NCBI GenBank assembly: GCA_040500365.1
Contig: CP148031.1
Location: 558,001 to 622,000, forward strand
DNA length: 64,000 nt
DNA from: Dehalobacter alkaniphilus
GTDB lineage: Bacteria > Bacillota > Desulfitobacteriia > Desulfitobacteriales > Syntrophobotulaceae
Reading direction: 5' to 3'
Shown: piece by piece, positions 19,701-25,908 of the stretch
Layout: each line of letters begins with the position of its first letter
How positions within the stretch are numbered: the stretch's first letter is position 1
Program-made: the position numbers and the translations under genes
The notes under the pieces: generated by a model
The model's input: the letters and a program-made list of their open reading frames with translations, nothing else
Told to the model about the DNA's origin: nothing
Databases searched by the model: none

Positions 19701-20280
19701 CGGCAGTGTTTCAGAATCTTTGCTATCCCTACCATCCGACTATATAAGCCAAGCCTTCCCGACATTATTTGGGCAAGGGGCGAGAACGGCAGATGATACC
19801 AAACGTAGTACGTACGACCCCAATCAATTAAAACAGATGGCAAATACATTTATTGCAAAAACACCGGTGGCCTCAAAGACATTGCAACCAAACCTTGATG
19901 TATTTGGGCGCGAACAATCTCAAAGCGGAGGATTGCCAAGAGGAATTCAACAGTTTTTAAATCCAGGATACTCAAAGAAAAAAACAAGCGATCCGGTAAT
20001 ATTAGAGGTTGCAAGGTTGTATAAATTAACAAAAGAAACAGATATATTACCTAAAGTTGCACCAAGAAATTTCTCATCTGGTGGTAAAAAAATAGTTCTT
20101 ACGCCACAACAATTAACCAACTTTCAACGCAATATGGGGCAAAAAAATTACGATGGTATTAAAAATCTACTCGCCGATCCTCTTTATGAGAATGGAACAG
20201 AGGAAAAGAAAGTAGAACTCATGAGCAAACTTGTACGTAAAAATTATGACCTTACTAAAAACGATTTACTCAAAAAATAA
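16789..20280 (+). CDS. Large internal virion / ejection protein
   Basis: 1163 residues, the largest gene of the phage. A Gln/Lys-rich start is followed by an alanine-rich segment with short hydrophobic stretches (about 155-250), a charged middle, and a helical region (PKTHIRNTVGNAI near 625) common to large polyvalent phage proteins. A second half with PFSKTPANIMQRAVEYSP leads to a hydrophobic segment MVGTGIASLGFLLASMGWA, a candidate membrane-penetrating helix. It would cross or line the host envelope during DNA ejection. There is no lysozyme motif visible. Confidence 0.68.
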   Translation: MARSVEEIFNMKPNQGTSVSSTQKPKTLQEIFSPQKQNTLTNGNKNLQTLQQIDAKINPISQQNIKTERQKAEEAMKANNTLANRMAYAKAVNSEVDQSMSKSKATNTLAEGSIAKSMQDQTLKDSVNAKTSFQKFLARERASRNEILTGTTMQKPDSKLSLLADLLGTVEGFAAGGKGSPASAGSMLYKGAETAAEKTLPLAANLIGKASPKAANLLLNPLAKTAITQGAAGAGYETVNSLANNEKMSGKDIALAAGTNALLPVLGKGIGKTVGNLSKNKLPENTFIPDVQNAYKNARVEELPKPDLKPKSFKLGNPLKVDELRPKYASANVKNTTFTPKDLAKYADAKIETPVTNIEFRKNDLLRKETPSISTGESNLTPNIMDLKIERPESETVTMYGEAAKAKQPGKPIPEPVIAEGFKERGFGRNVRTDANMKDEIRDSVTKDPLVYEQLGNKKTLESAQKRFNEGYEVALEKWNNSLSSDSFRADDIPLARMLANEAVNRGEIAGSRKIIADVSEKLTQAGQFSQAARILRNAEDPGAFRVFVDRQLNKLNQQGKQQYGGKWPDIQLTDDEIKIINNWNKSDSAGREQIMEDIYTRIQDQIPVSNLEKFDTWRRIAMLLNPKTHIRNTVGNAIMSVTRKTADTMAASLERVARLPEGQRTKSIGWSKDKNLVNTVNKEWESNKTDLMKSGRWDLENLKFGMLNRDKRIFNNNALDFLDNLSKDTLNFEDAVFMKRAYTDALGQYMSANKMTAVTDAAKNYARRRAWEATFRQANWLSDTIQGLKRKGGIIGKATDIAIPFSKTPANIMQRAVEYSPAGLIKALYSKAKGKSANDVIEDLAKGMVGTGIASLGFLLASMGWARGEKESSKNAEAILSQLGEQAYSISTPLGSYTYDWAQPISVPFAMGVAVYESLEKSARKSEGEEGLDGFTRALNAAQSAVTTGAETIFNLTMMQNIQDLLGGGYGSVSESLLSLPSDYISQAFPTLFGQGARTADDTKRSTYDPNQLKQMANTFIAKTPVASKTLQPNLDVFGREQSQSGGLPRGIQQFLNPGYSKKKTSDPVILEVARLYKLTKETDILPKVAPRNFSSGGKKIVLTPQQLTNFQRNMGQKNYDGIKNLLADPLYENGTEEKKVELMSKLVRKNYDLTKNDLLKK

Positions 20281-20311
20281 GAGCAGAAGCATCAACTCTT
20301 CTGCTCTTATT
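20272..20311. terminator. Bidirectional terminator ending the virion block
   Basis: GAGCAGAAG (20281-20289) pairs with CTTCTGCTC (20298-20306). An A-run lies on the left and a T-rich run on the right, so it can stop transcription from both sides: the + strand virion genes and the minus-strand gene pair. Confidence 0.8.
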
Positions 20312-20561
20312 CTAATTCTCTCAATTTTCTTTGCTTAGTGTAATGTTCTTCTAATTGTTTATCAATAACTTTAAACAACTCTATTGCAAATTTTAATGTT
20401 ATGAAAATAATATAAACACTTAATATTATGCATAATAAGGTGTTATTGTATTCTTTTATTATGGCTATTACGGGGAAATATGTTAAAAATATTATAAATC
20501 CCAGAACTGTGTCTATACCATTTTTGTGAAAATCATAAAAATCTTTTATCTTGTCAATCAT
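20307..20561 (-). CDS. Small membrane protein, two spans
   Basis: 84 residues on the minus strand, with GAGTGAGG 5 bases before the ATG. Two hydrophobic stretches (about 18-35 VLGFIIFLTYFPVIAII and 40-60 TLLCIILSVYIIFITLKFAI) are followed by a charged tail (KQLEEHYTKQRKLRELE). It runs against the virion genes, so it is probably expressed in the lysogen. Roles such as superinfection exclusion or antiholin are possible, but nothing in the sequence decides this. Confidence 0.6.
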   Translation of the reverse strand: MIDKIKDFYDFHKNGIDTVLGFIIFLTYFPVIAIIKEYNNTLLCIILSVYIIFITLKFAIELFKVIDKQLEEHYTKQRKLRELE

Positions 20562-20664
20562 ATTTCCTCACTCCAACCCCAACATAAAACCACGTATCAT
20601 TACCCGTAATATAAGCTATACCAGCCAATAAGAAAGATATTCCTAAAAGAACCATAGGTTTCAT
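20554..20664 (-). CDS. Very small membrane protein, 36 residues
   Basis: Translation on the minus strand from ATG 20664 gives a hydrophobic peptide (MVLLGISFLLAGIAYITG) ending YVGVGVRKYD. Its stop overlaps the start of the 84-residue membrane protein by 8 bases, and the ribosome site of that next gene lies inside this one, which suggests translational coupling. The ribosome site ahead is weak (GGTGA). It probably forms a pair with its neighbour. Confidence 0.5.
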   Translation of the reverse strand: MKPMVLLGISFLLAGIAYITGNDTWFYVGVGVRKYD

Positions 20665-20693
20665 ACAATCACCAAGTTCATATTACCAACAAT

Positions 20694-20720
20694 GGCAGGA
20701 AATTACAATCCTGTCTTTTT
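20694..20720 (+). terminator. Intrinsic terminator upstream of the C4-like RNA
   Basis: CAGGA (20696-20700) pairs with TCCTG (20709-20713) and runs into CTTTTT. It lies just ahead of the antisense RNA candidate and would isolate it from upstream + strand transcription. Confidence 0.5.
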
Positions 20721-20723
20721 ATT

Positions 20724-20795
20724 TGGGCCTGTCGTGATGATAGCCCCGCCAGCCTCCTTGAAAGCTTGGCCATCATAACCGAGCTTTCTTTAATT
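20724..20795 (+). ncRNA. C4-type antisense RNA candidate
   Basis: This short structured stretch lies in the leader of a Rha/antirepressor gene, the position of C4 RNA in P1/P7-type phages. ATGAT-a-GCC pairs with GGC-c-ATCAT across a helix, and GAAAGCT (20760-20766) can pair with AGCTTTC (20782-20788), followed by TTTAATTT. An unpaired CCTCCTT (20753-20759) is the exact complement of the ribosome site AAGGAGG (20851-20857) of the gene behind it. The family call rests on location, shape and the antisense match; no covariance search was possible. Confidence 0.6.
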
Positions 20796-20864
20796 TAATA
20801 TTCTGACTACTTAAAATCCATAGGGTTTACAGTTGTCAGAACCGAAAACTAAGGAGGAACAAAA

Positions 20865-21590
20865 ATGAACGAATTTTTAACACTAGGAATCATTTCTAAA
20901 AAAGAAAGGGCACTTGTTAGTAGCCGAAAGATAGCAGAAAGATTTAATAAAGATCATGCAGAAGTATTAAAAAGAATCCATGGATATGACAGGAACGGCA
21001 AACACGTTAACGGTATACTCGATGACTTCGAACCAAGTGTAAATACACTTCGTTACTTTATTCCTTCTGAATACAAGGACTCAAAAGGCGAAACTAGAGC
21101 TGAATATTTAATTACTAGGGATGGATTTTCCATTCTCGCTATGGGGTTTAATGGCAAGGAAGCATTGAAGTGGAAAATAAAATACATCAATGCTTTCAAC
21201 GCAATGGAAGATTACATCAGGGAAAAGAAATCAGCAGAGTGGCAACAAGCGAGATTGGACGGCAAACAAGTCCGCCGTGAAGAAACTGACGTAATCTTAA
21301 CTAAACTTATCCCATTGGTAGAATCTCAAGGCAGCCAGAACGCCGGTAAACTGTACATGGCCTATTCTAAACTGGTCAATATGATACTGGGGATAGAATC
21401 CGGACAGCGTGAAAACTTGCCCTTGTCTTACATCGAAGCGATTAAGTTCCTCGAAAGAGCCATAGAAAATATTATATCCCTGGAAGTGGAAAAGGGAACC
21501 CATTACAAAGAAATCTATCAAGTATGTAAAGCGAAATGCCAGATCATCAAAGACTTGGCATTTTTGCCATCATTAAAACTTATTTCATAA
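20865..21590 (+). CDS. Rha-family phage regulator / antirepressor
   Basis: 241 residues. The N-terminal 100 residues match the Rha (pRha/ORF6N-like) DNA-binding domain: LVSSRKIAERFNKDHAEVLKRI, a loop, then TLRYFIPSEYKDSKGETRAEY and the typical ITRDGFSILAMGF near 85. The C-terminal half is helical, like the antirepressor C-domain. Such proteins interfere with phage repressors or host regulators. The leader contains a C4-like RNA aimed at its AAGGAGG site, so translation is probably under antisense control. It is followed by the lysis genes. Confidence 0.85.
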   Translation: MNEFLTLGIISKKERALVSSRKIAERFNKDHAEVLKRIHGYDRNGKHVNGILDDFEPSVNTLRYFIPSEYKDSKGETRAEYLITRDGFSILAMGFNGKEALKWKIKYINAFNAMEDYIREKKSAEWQQARLDGKQVRREETDVILTKLIPLVESQGSQNAGKLYMAYSKLVNMILGIESGQRENLPLSYIEAIKFLERAIENIISLEVEKGTHYKEIYQVCKAKCQIIKDLAFLPSLKLIS

Positions 21591-21605
21591 GGGAGGCGAG
21601 AACCA

Positions 21606-22007
21606 TTGGAAAAAGAATATAGTTTCAGCGCAATTGTGGCTACGGTCGGAACATTCATAAGCTACTGGCTGGGAGGGTGGGATGTAGCATTGCGCGTGCT
21701 TATTGCTTTTATGGTTATCGATTACATTACGGGGTTCCTGGGGGCAGTAAAGACACATAAGGTTGACAGCGAGGTTATGTTCTGGGGTGGAATCAGAAAA
21801 GGGATCATAATTATGGTCATAGCAATTGCCGTCATGCTAGATCAGTTGCTGGGAAACGATGAGCCGATCTTCCGGATGATGGCTCTTTATTTCTATATTG
21901 CCAGGGAAGGAATATCAATAACTGAAAATCTCGGTATTCTTAGGGTGCCGTTACCGCCGCCGATCAAAAAGGTGTTAGCCCAACTACAGGAGAAAGGAGG
22001 GGAATAG
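21606..22007 (+). CDS. Holin, TcdE/phi29-related (toxin-secretion/lysis holin family)
   Basis: 133 residues from a TTG start behind GGGAGGCGA. It has three or four hydrophobic segments. The middle one (FMVIDYITGFLGAVKTHKVD) is the signature of the phage holin 4 / toxin-secretion lysis holin family, and the end GILRVPLPPPIKKVLAQLQ is also typical. It would permeabilise the membrane to release the endolysin encoded 3 bases downstream. Confidence 0.88.
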   Translation: MEKEYSFSAIVATVGTFISYWLGGWDVALRVLIAFMVIDYITGFLGAVKTHKVDSEVMFWGGIRKGIIIMVIAIAVMLDQLLGNDEPIFRMMALYFYIAREGISITENLGILRVPLPPPIKKVLAQLQEKGGE

Positions 22008-22010
22008 GCT

Positions 22011-22679
22011 ATGGCTATGCCAGTTAAAAATGCTAAAATAACAAACTGCTACAAGGACCCACTGTGCAAAATCAAATACACCAAAGGTTATCATACCGGA
22101 GTTGATTTCATCGGCGCAGACGGTCAATACGTCCCTGTATGCGCCTTTAGAGATGCATCCGTGCTTAAAGTCGGTTGGGACCCGGCAGGATGGGGTAATT
22201 ATATCATCCTGAGATATGCTGGAAAATACGACGTGGTCCATGCTCACTTATCGAAAGTTCTCGTCAGTCAGGGCGCAGCAGTCAAGGAAGGTCAGCAGAT
22301 CGGAGTCATGGGGACTACCGGCAACAGTACCGGCGTACATCTGCATTTTGAAGTCAGAGTTGCTCCATGGACTAATCGCAATGACATCAACGCATCTAAT
22401 TTCTTAGGGATACTTAATCAGCGCGGACCGGTCCAGGATAAACCGATCATGATACCGGAAGTTATTTTTAGTAGCCCTGGTGATGATGAAATGGCTGCTG
22501 CTTACCTCGCGCGATTTTTAAAGGCCGAGAGAAGGGCGCTGACGGCTCCGGGCGATCTCGCCAATGTAGAACATGCCTATGTTATAGGCAGCCCTGTCAA
22601 GCCGATCCAGAACACTACAAACATCGTAGGTACAGACCGGTTTGATACGGCAAGGAAAACTTTAGAGCTGTGTAAATAA
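22011..22679 (+). CDS. Endolysin: M23 peptidase plus cell-wall-binding repeat
   Basis: 222 residues, strong AAAGGAGGGG site. The N-terminal half is a LytM/M23 zinc endopeptidase: GYHTGVDF (H28, D32), HAHL, and HLHFE (H110, H112) supply the metal ligands and catalytic histidine. The C-terminal segment from about 150, AAAYLARFLKAERRAL and GTDRFDTARKTLEL, looks like a cell-wall-binding repeat of the CWB2 type, so the enzyme probably anchors to the clostridial wall. It lies between two holin genes. Confidence 0.88.
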   Translation: MAMPVKNAKITNCYKDPLCKIKYTKGYHTGVDFIGADGQYVPVCAFRDASVLKVGWDPAGWGNYIILRYAGKYDVVHAHLSKVLVSQGAAVKEGQQIGVMGTTGNSTGVHLHFEVRVAPWTNRNDINASNFLGILNQRGPVQDKPIMIPEVIFSSPGDDEMAAAYLARFLKAERRALTAPGDLANVEHAYVIGSPVKPIQNTTNIVGTDRFDTARKTLELCK

Positions 22680-22680
22680 G

Positions 22681-22702
22681 CCGCCTGAGAGCGGTATTTT
22701 TT
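22681..22702 (+). terminator. Intrinsic terminator after endolysin
   Basis: CCGC-ctgaga-GCGG followed by TATTTTTT directly behind the endolysin stop; it precedes the second holin gene. Confidence 0.6.
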
Positions 22703-22715
22703 ATGGAGGTATATC

Positions 22716-23087
22716 ATGGATACTCAAGCCTTAATTCAAGCTCTATTAAACGAGCTATTACAGATTGTCATTACTATTGTCATTCCTTTTGTCGGTGCTT
22801 ATTTGGTATCGCTAATTAAAAAGCATTTGACCGCAAAGCAGATTGAAATCGCTAAGAACATTGCCGGTATTGCGGTTAAATTTGCCCAGCAAAGCGGACT
22901 CGCAAACGCCGACAAATTCCAGCTCGCGTTTAACACCGTTAAAAGTATGGCGTCACAGCATGGGATTAAGCTGACGGATGAGCAATGGACATCATTGGTT
23001 GAAGCAGCTGTAAACGAATTTAAGAAAGATTGGAATACGGTAACACGTACCGAATCTGTAACACCCACACCAGAAATAACAATGTAA
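22716..23087 (+). CDS. Second holin, LL-H type
   Basis: 123 residues: one hydrophobic N-terminal span (LLQIVITIVIPFVGAYLVSLI), then an amphipathic, charged domain with AKQIEIAKNIAGIAVKFAQQ and a Thr/Pro tail. This is the shape of the phage holin family first seen in Lactobacillus phage LL-H. It may act as a holin or as an antiholin for the first holin. TGGAGGT lies 6 bases before the ATG. A strong terminator closes the lysis block behind it. Confidence 0.82.
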   Translation: MDTQALIQALLNELLQIVITIVIPFVGAYLVSLIKKHLTAKQIEIAKNIAGIAVKFAQQSGLANADKFQLAFNTVKSMASQHGIKLTDEQWTSLVEAAVNEFKKDWNTVTRTESVTPTPEITM

Positions 23088-23096
23088 TGTGAAAAG

Positions 23097-23128
23097 GCCC
23101 CGAGGGAGAGATCCTTCGGGGCTTTTTT
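23097..23128 (+). terminator. Strong terminator closing the lysis block
   Basis: GCCCCGA (23097-23103) pairs with TCGGGGC (23116-23122), followed by six T (23123-23128). Confidence 0.85.
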
Positions 23129-23179
23129 GCCGCATTTTTCTAAAGATCAAAGATTTTATTAATATTTTTAAAAAATATG

Positions 23180-23209
23180 TTGACTAACCAGTGGTATAAA
23201 GCATATATT
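23180..23209 (+). promoter_or_regulatory. Sigma-A-type promoter for the STAS-GHKL gene
   Basis: TTGACT (23180-23185), an 18-base spacer and TATATT (23204-23209) in an AT-rich stretch. A CGGAG-atta-CTCCG hairpin and a further terminator-like hairpin (23281-23310) lie between it and the gene at 23374, so the leader may itself be regulated. Confidence 0.55.
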
Positions 23210-23280
23210 TATAGTACAAAATAAATAATAAGTTCAGTAAAGAACTAGTTTCCTTTTTATCGGAGATTACTCCGGTCACG

Positions 23281-23310
23281 AAAACGGCCCTACGAAATGG
23301 GGCTGTTTTT
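23281..23310 (+). terminator. Terminator-like hairpin in the leader of the STAS-GHKL gene
   Basis: AACGGCCC (23283-23290) pairs with GGGCTGTT (23300-23307), with one G-T pair, followed by T's and TATTTTG. It stands between the likely promoter and the start codon and could act as an attenuator. Confidence 0.6.
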
Positions 23311-23373
23311 ATTTTGTAAAAAGTTAGAAATTAAGCTAAAATATTGGTATAGATTAGGAGGGGTGTAAAGAAA

Positions 23374-24636
23374 ATGTCTTTTGCATACGCGCAGAATAAT
23401 GTTGTTGGATTATACGGGGATAAATTAGGATGGGTTAATGTCGTTGATCTTAAGAAAAAGTTTTATCAGCTCACAGTAAATGAAAAATATGATCAGATTA
23501 TCCTTGATCTTAGTAAAGTGAGATTGATTTATCCAAATGGAGTAGTTCCTTTGATAGCGGAGATGGATAGACTAAAGAATACAAGAGGTACTGTAATTCA
23601 AGTAATTCCACCTAAAGATAGAGAAACAACTGGATATGCCGAAAGACTGGGCTGGCTACACTACTTAGATCCGGAAAAATATGATTTTCCACATGGTAAT
23701 AGGTATCAAAATTTTGCGTTACATTCTTTCAGAAATGATGAGGAACTAAATGAGGTAATAAATGGCGCAATAGGAGTTTGTTTACAACAATTAGTTTTTG
23801 CAGACGGAGTACCTCAAGCTTTTGAATGGGCCTTAAATGAAATAGCTGGAAATATTTTGGTTCATGCAGGGGTAAAGGTTGGATGGCTTCAAGTGCTAAT
23901 AAATAAAGATAGACATATGATGTCAATAATTGTGTGTGATTCAGGAGTCGGAATCCCGCATAATATGAAAAAAGTTTTTCCAGAAATTGAGTCAGATAGG
24001 TTTTTAATAGAACACTCTATTAAAAAGGGGATAACTAGTAATCCAGCGAATGGTCAGGGAAATGGACTTGCAGGTACTGTAGCAATTGCACAAGCTAGTG
24101 AAAGTTCTTTAAGTATATATTCAGGTAAAGGCACTGTGTATGTAAACGGTGGAAGAATAAAATCACAAAGGCATTTTCCGCCGACTTACGGTACCATGGT
24201 AGATTTACAGTTTAATACTGAAAAACCAATTGATTTACCGAAAGCATTATGGGGGCATAACCCAATAAATATTTTTGAAACTATGTATGAAGATGAAAAG
24301 GGCGATTTAGTTTTTAATCTCCATGATTATGCTTCCAATTTTGGAAATCGTCCAACTGGAGAACGGATTAGGAATCTCGTCATAAATCTAATGAAACAAA
24401 ATCCTGGATTTGCTGTCAGTATTAACATGTCAGAAGTTGGAGTTCTCTCATCGTCATTTGCGGACGAGCTTTTTGGGAAATTGGCTGTAAAATTTGGAAT
24501 ACTGGACTTTTCTAGATTCGTCAAACTTATTCAAGTAAATCCACTATGCAAAAATATTATTGATGTTGCTATTAATCAAAGGATTGCACAGAGTTTTGAC
24601 CCTGGCCAAATTACTATGGTAAAAGACTTTTCTTAA
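23374..24636 (+). CDS. STAS - GHKL ATPase - STAS-like (DUF4325) fusion
   Basis: 420 residues, three domains. Residues 20-95 look like a STAS/anti-anti-sigma fold (KYDQIILDLSKVRLIYPNGV). Residues 145-260 are a GHKL ATPase: N-box E156/N160/H164, CDSGVGIP (D189) and GQGNGLAG (227-234). Residues 325-410 (GERIRNLVINLM, FAVSINMSEVGVLSSSFADEL) match the STAS-like DUF4325 pattern. A switch module and its antagonist are thus on one chain. No histidine-kinase phosphoacceptor region is visible. It has its own promoter, lies behind the lysis genes and is probably lysogen cargo. Substrate and partners are unknown. Confidence 0.72.
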   Translation: MSFAYAQNNVVGLYGDKLGWVNVVDLKKKFYQLTVNEKYDQIILDLSKVRLIYPNGVVPLIAEMDRLKNTRGTVIQVIPPKDRETTGYAERLGWLHYLDPEKYDFPHGNRYQNFALHSFRNDEELNEVINGAIGVCLQQLVFADGVPQAFEWALNEIAGNILVHAGVKVGWLQVLINKDRHMMSIIVCDSGVGIPHNMKKVFPEIESDRFLIEHSIKKGITSNPANGQGNGLAGTVAIAQASESSLSIYSGKGTVYVNGGRIKSQRHFPPTYGTMVDLQFNTEKPIDLPKALWGHNPINIFETMYEDEKGDLVFNLHDYASNFGNRPTGERIRNLVINLMKQNPGFAVSINMSEVGVLSSSFADELFGKLAVKFGILDFSRFVKLIQVNPLCKNIIDVAINQRIAQSFDPGQITMVKDFS

Positions 24637-24687
24637 TATCCATAAGTTTTCTCTTTTTCAAAGATCGGATTTATATAAAGGCCAGCC

Positions 24688-24903
24688 ATGCGCGATCAGC
24701 TAATGGCGGGTTCTCGCTACCTTCCTGGAGCGGATCAGGATTATCCGTTTTTGGCTGTACAAAGCCCTGTAACCTTACTGAGGACAAAGCATATATTATA
24801 GTGTGTCGATGACCTTAATATTCCGTATATCGGTCAGAGCGCCGCTGGAAGCAGAAATCCGGTCTGGGTTGTTGGGGCCGGAGTTCTGCTTATTAATACA
24901 AAA
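24688..24903 (+). pseudogene. Decayed or short ORF of foreign composition
   Basis: ATG 24688 behind AAAGG opens a frame that reads MRDQLMAGSRYLPGADQDYP and onwards to an in-frame TAG at 24799; after that TAG the same frame continues as VDDLNIPYIGQSAAGSRNPV and further. The stretch is GC-richer than its surroundings. It may be a gene with one nonsense mutation, or a 37-residue gene. I recognise no family. A hairpin at 24906-24940 follows. Confidence 0.3.
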
Positions 24904-24940
24904 AGGACGGAACCCCTTCTATTTATTTTAGAGTTCCGTC
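24900..24940 (-). terminator. Terminator for the repressor transcript (minus strand)
   Basis: GACGGAAC (24906-24913) pairs with GTTCCGTC (24933-24940). Read on the minus strand it is followed by a T-run (complement of 24900-24904), so it would end transcription from the XRE gene. Confidence 0.5.
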
Positions 24941-25014
24941 TTCAATATATGTCGTTTGTAATATATTACCATAAAAAGGTATAAATAGTAAATATATGAA
25001 TAGATAATAACTTC

Positions 25015-25045
25015 AGCCCGGATCACTCCGGGCTTTTCTTATTTT
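25015..25045 (+). terminator. Intrinsic terminator on the + strand
   Basis: AGCCCGG (25015-25021) pairs with CCGGGCT (25028-25034), followed by TTTCTTATTTTC. It would stop + strand transcription from the STAS-GHKL gene before it runs into the repressor region. Confidence 0.7.
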
Positions 25046-25116
25046 CTAGGGTGCATATATCCCTACCCTTACTTTTTAACGCCTTACAGGGCAAATATGA
25101 AGGAGGTATTTTTGGC

Positions 25117-25326
25117 TTATTTTAGGCAATCTTTAAAGTAGTCCGGGAATATGTATTCGACAGTCCCACCGAGAGCAATAGATATTTTAGACGCGGTTCT
25201 CAATGTAAGATCAGGCCTTTTTTCGGCGGCGATCCGACTTACTTCCGACTGAGGTATCCCAATAATTAAAGCAAGTTCTTCCTGGGTCATATTTAATTCG
25301 TGGAGCCGTTGTTTAATTCTGTTCAT
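25117..25326 (-). CDS. XRE/Cro-CI-type transcriptional repressor
   Basis: 69 residues, a single HTH domain: MTQEELALIIGIPQSEVSRI (13-32) is the DNA-reading helix pair, and the rest (LRTASKISIALGGTVEYIF) is the usual packing helix of this family. No Shine-Dalgarno lies before the ATG at 25326 (the upstream bases are pyrimidine-rich), so it may be made from a leaderless or weakly translated message, as some phage repressors are. It is divergent from the HTH gene at 25461; operators would lie in the 130-base gap. Confidence 0.8.
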   Translation of the reverse strand: MNRIKQRLHELNMTQEELALIIGIPQSEVSRIAAEKRPDLTLRTASKISIALGGTVEYIFPDYFKDCLK

Positions 25327-25460
25327 GAGGAAAAGGATCAGTTTTGTATAGATGCATATGTCATATTTTTTTTTCCTTCGACATTGTTTACCTTACATCG
25401 ACCAGGAATTTAGCCTAGAATACAAATTATAAAAATATAAACGGTTTGGAGGTGGAAAAG
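25327..25460. promoter_or_regulatory. Divergent control region between XRE and HTH genes
   Basis: AT-rich 134-base gap between divergently transcribed regulator genes. It contains a long A/T homopolymer run near 25365-25375 and an imperfect TCGA...TCGA dyad near 25378-25401. I cannot define a repeat set strong enough to call operators. Confidence 0.4.
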
Positions 25461-25796
25461 GTGGCTAAATATACTGATGAAGAAATAAGGAATTTTAAAA
25501 GAATCACCTGCAAAATTGCAGCTGACTATTTAGGAATATCACCAATGGCAGTAAGTATTGGAATGAGAAATGATTTGTTACCAATTGGATTTGTTATTCA
25601 TGACAAAGATAAATACTCTGATAGTTGGAGTTATCAGATAATTGCAGAACGACTGATAGCATATAAGTATGGCAAGATTACCAATCTACAAATTCGAAAT
25701 ATAGAAAATAATCTAAACACTATTATTTCTCAGTTTGAAGAAATGAAAAAAGACCTGCTTTTTATCTTAAGCGAAGACGCGGAGCAAGAGACATAA
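25461..25796 (+). CDS. Small HTH DNA-binding protein (excisionase-like)
   Basis: 111 residues from GTG 25461, chosen because GGAGGTGG lies 5-8 bases ahead. Residues 10-45 (KRITCKIAADYLGISPMAVS) read like a MerR/excisionase-type winged HTH of Firmicutes mobile elements. The rest is a helical tail (IRNIENNLNTIISQFEEMKK) that may dimerise. Position next to a repressor and near the attachment site fits a directionality or early-control factor; this is inference. Confidence 0.6.
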   Translation: MAKYTDEEIRNFKRITCKIAADYLGISPMAVSIGMRNDLLPIGFVIHDKDKYSDSWSYQIIAERLIAYKYGKITNLQIRNIENNLNTIISQFEEMKKDLLFILSEDAEQET

Positions 25797-25908
25797 AATT
25801 ATTTGAATATGCGTTTTCGCTTTCTTGGGATTCGGATTCTTCGCAAGAAAATTAAAGTCTGACATAGTTCTCTTACCGTTGAAGTACCCAGAGAAAAGAG
25901 GGATTACG

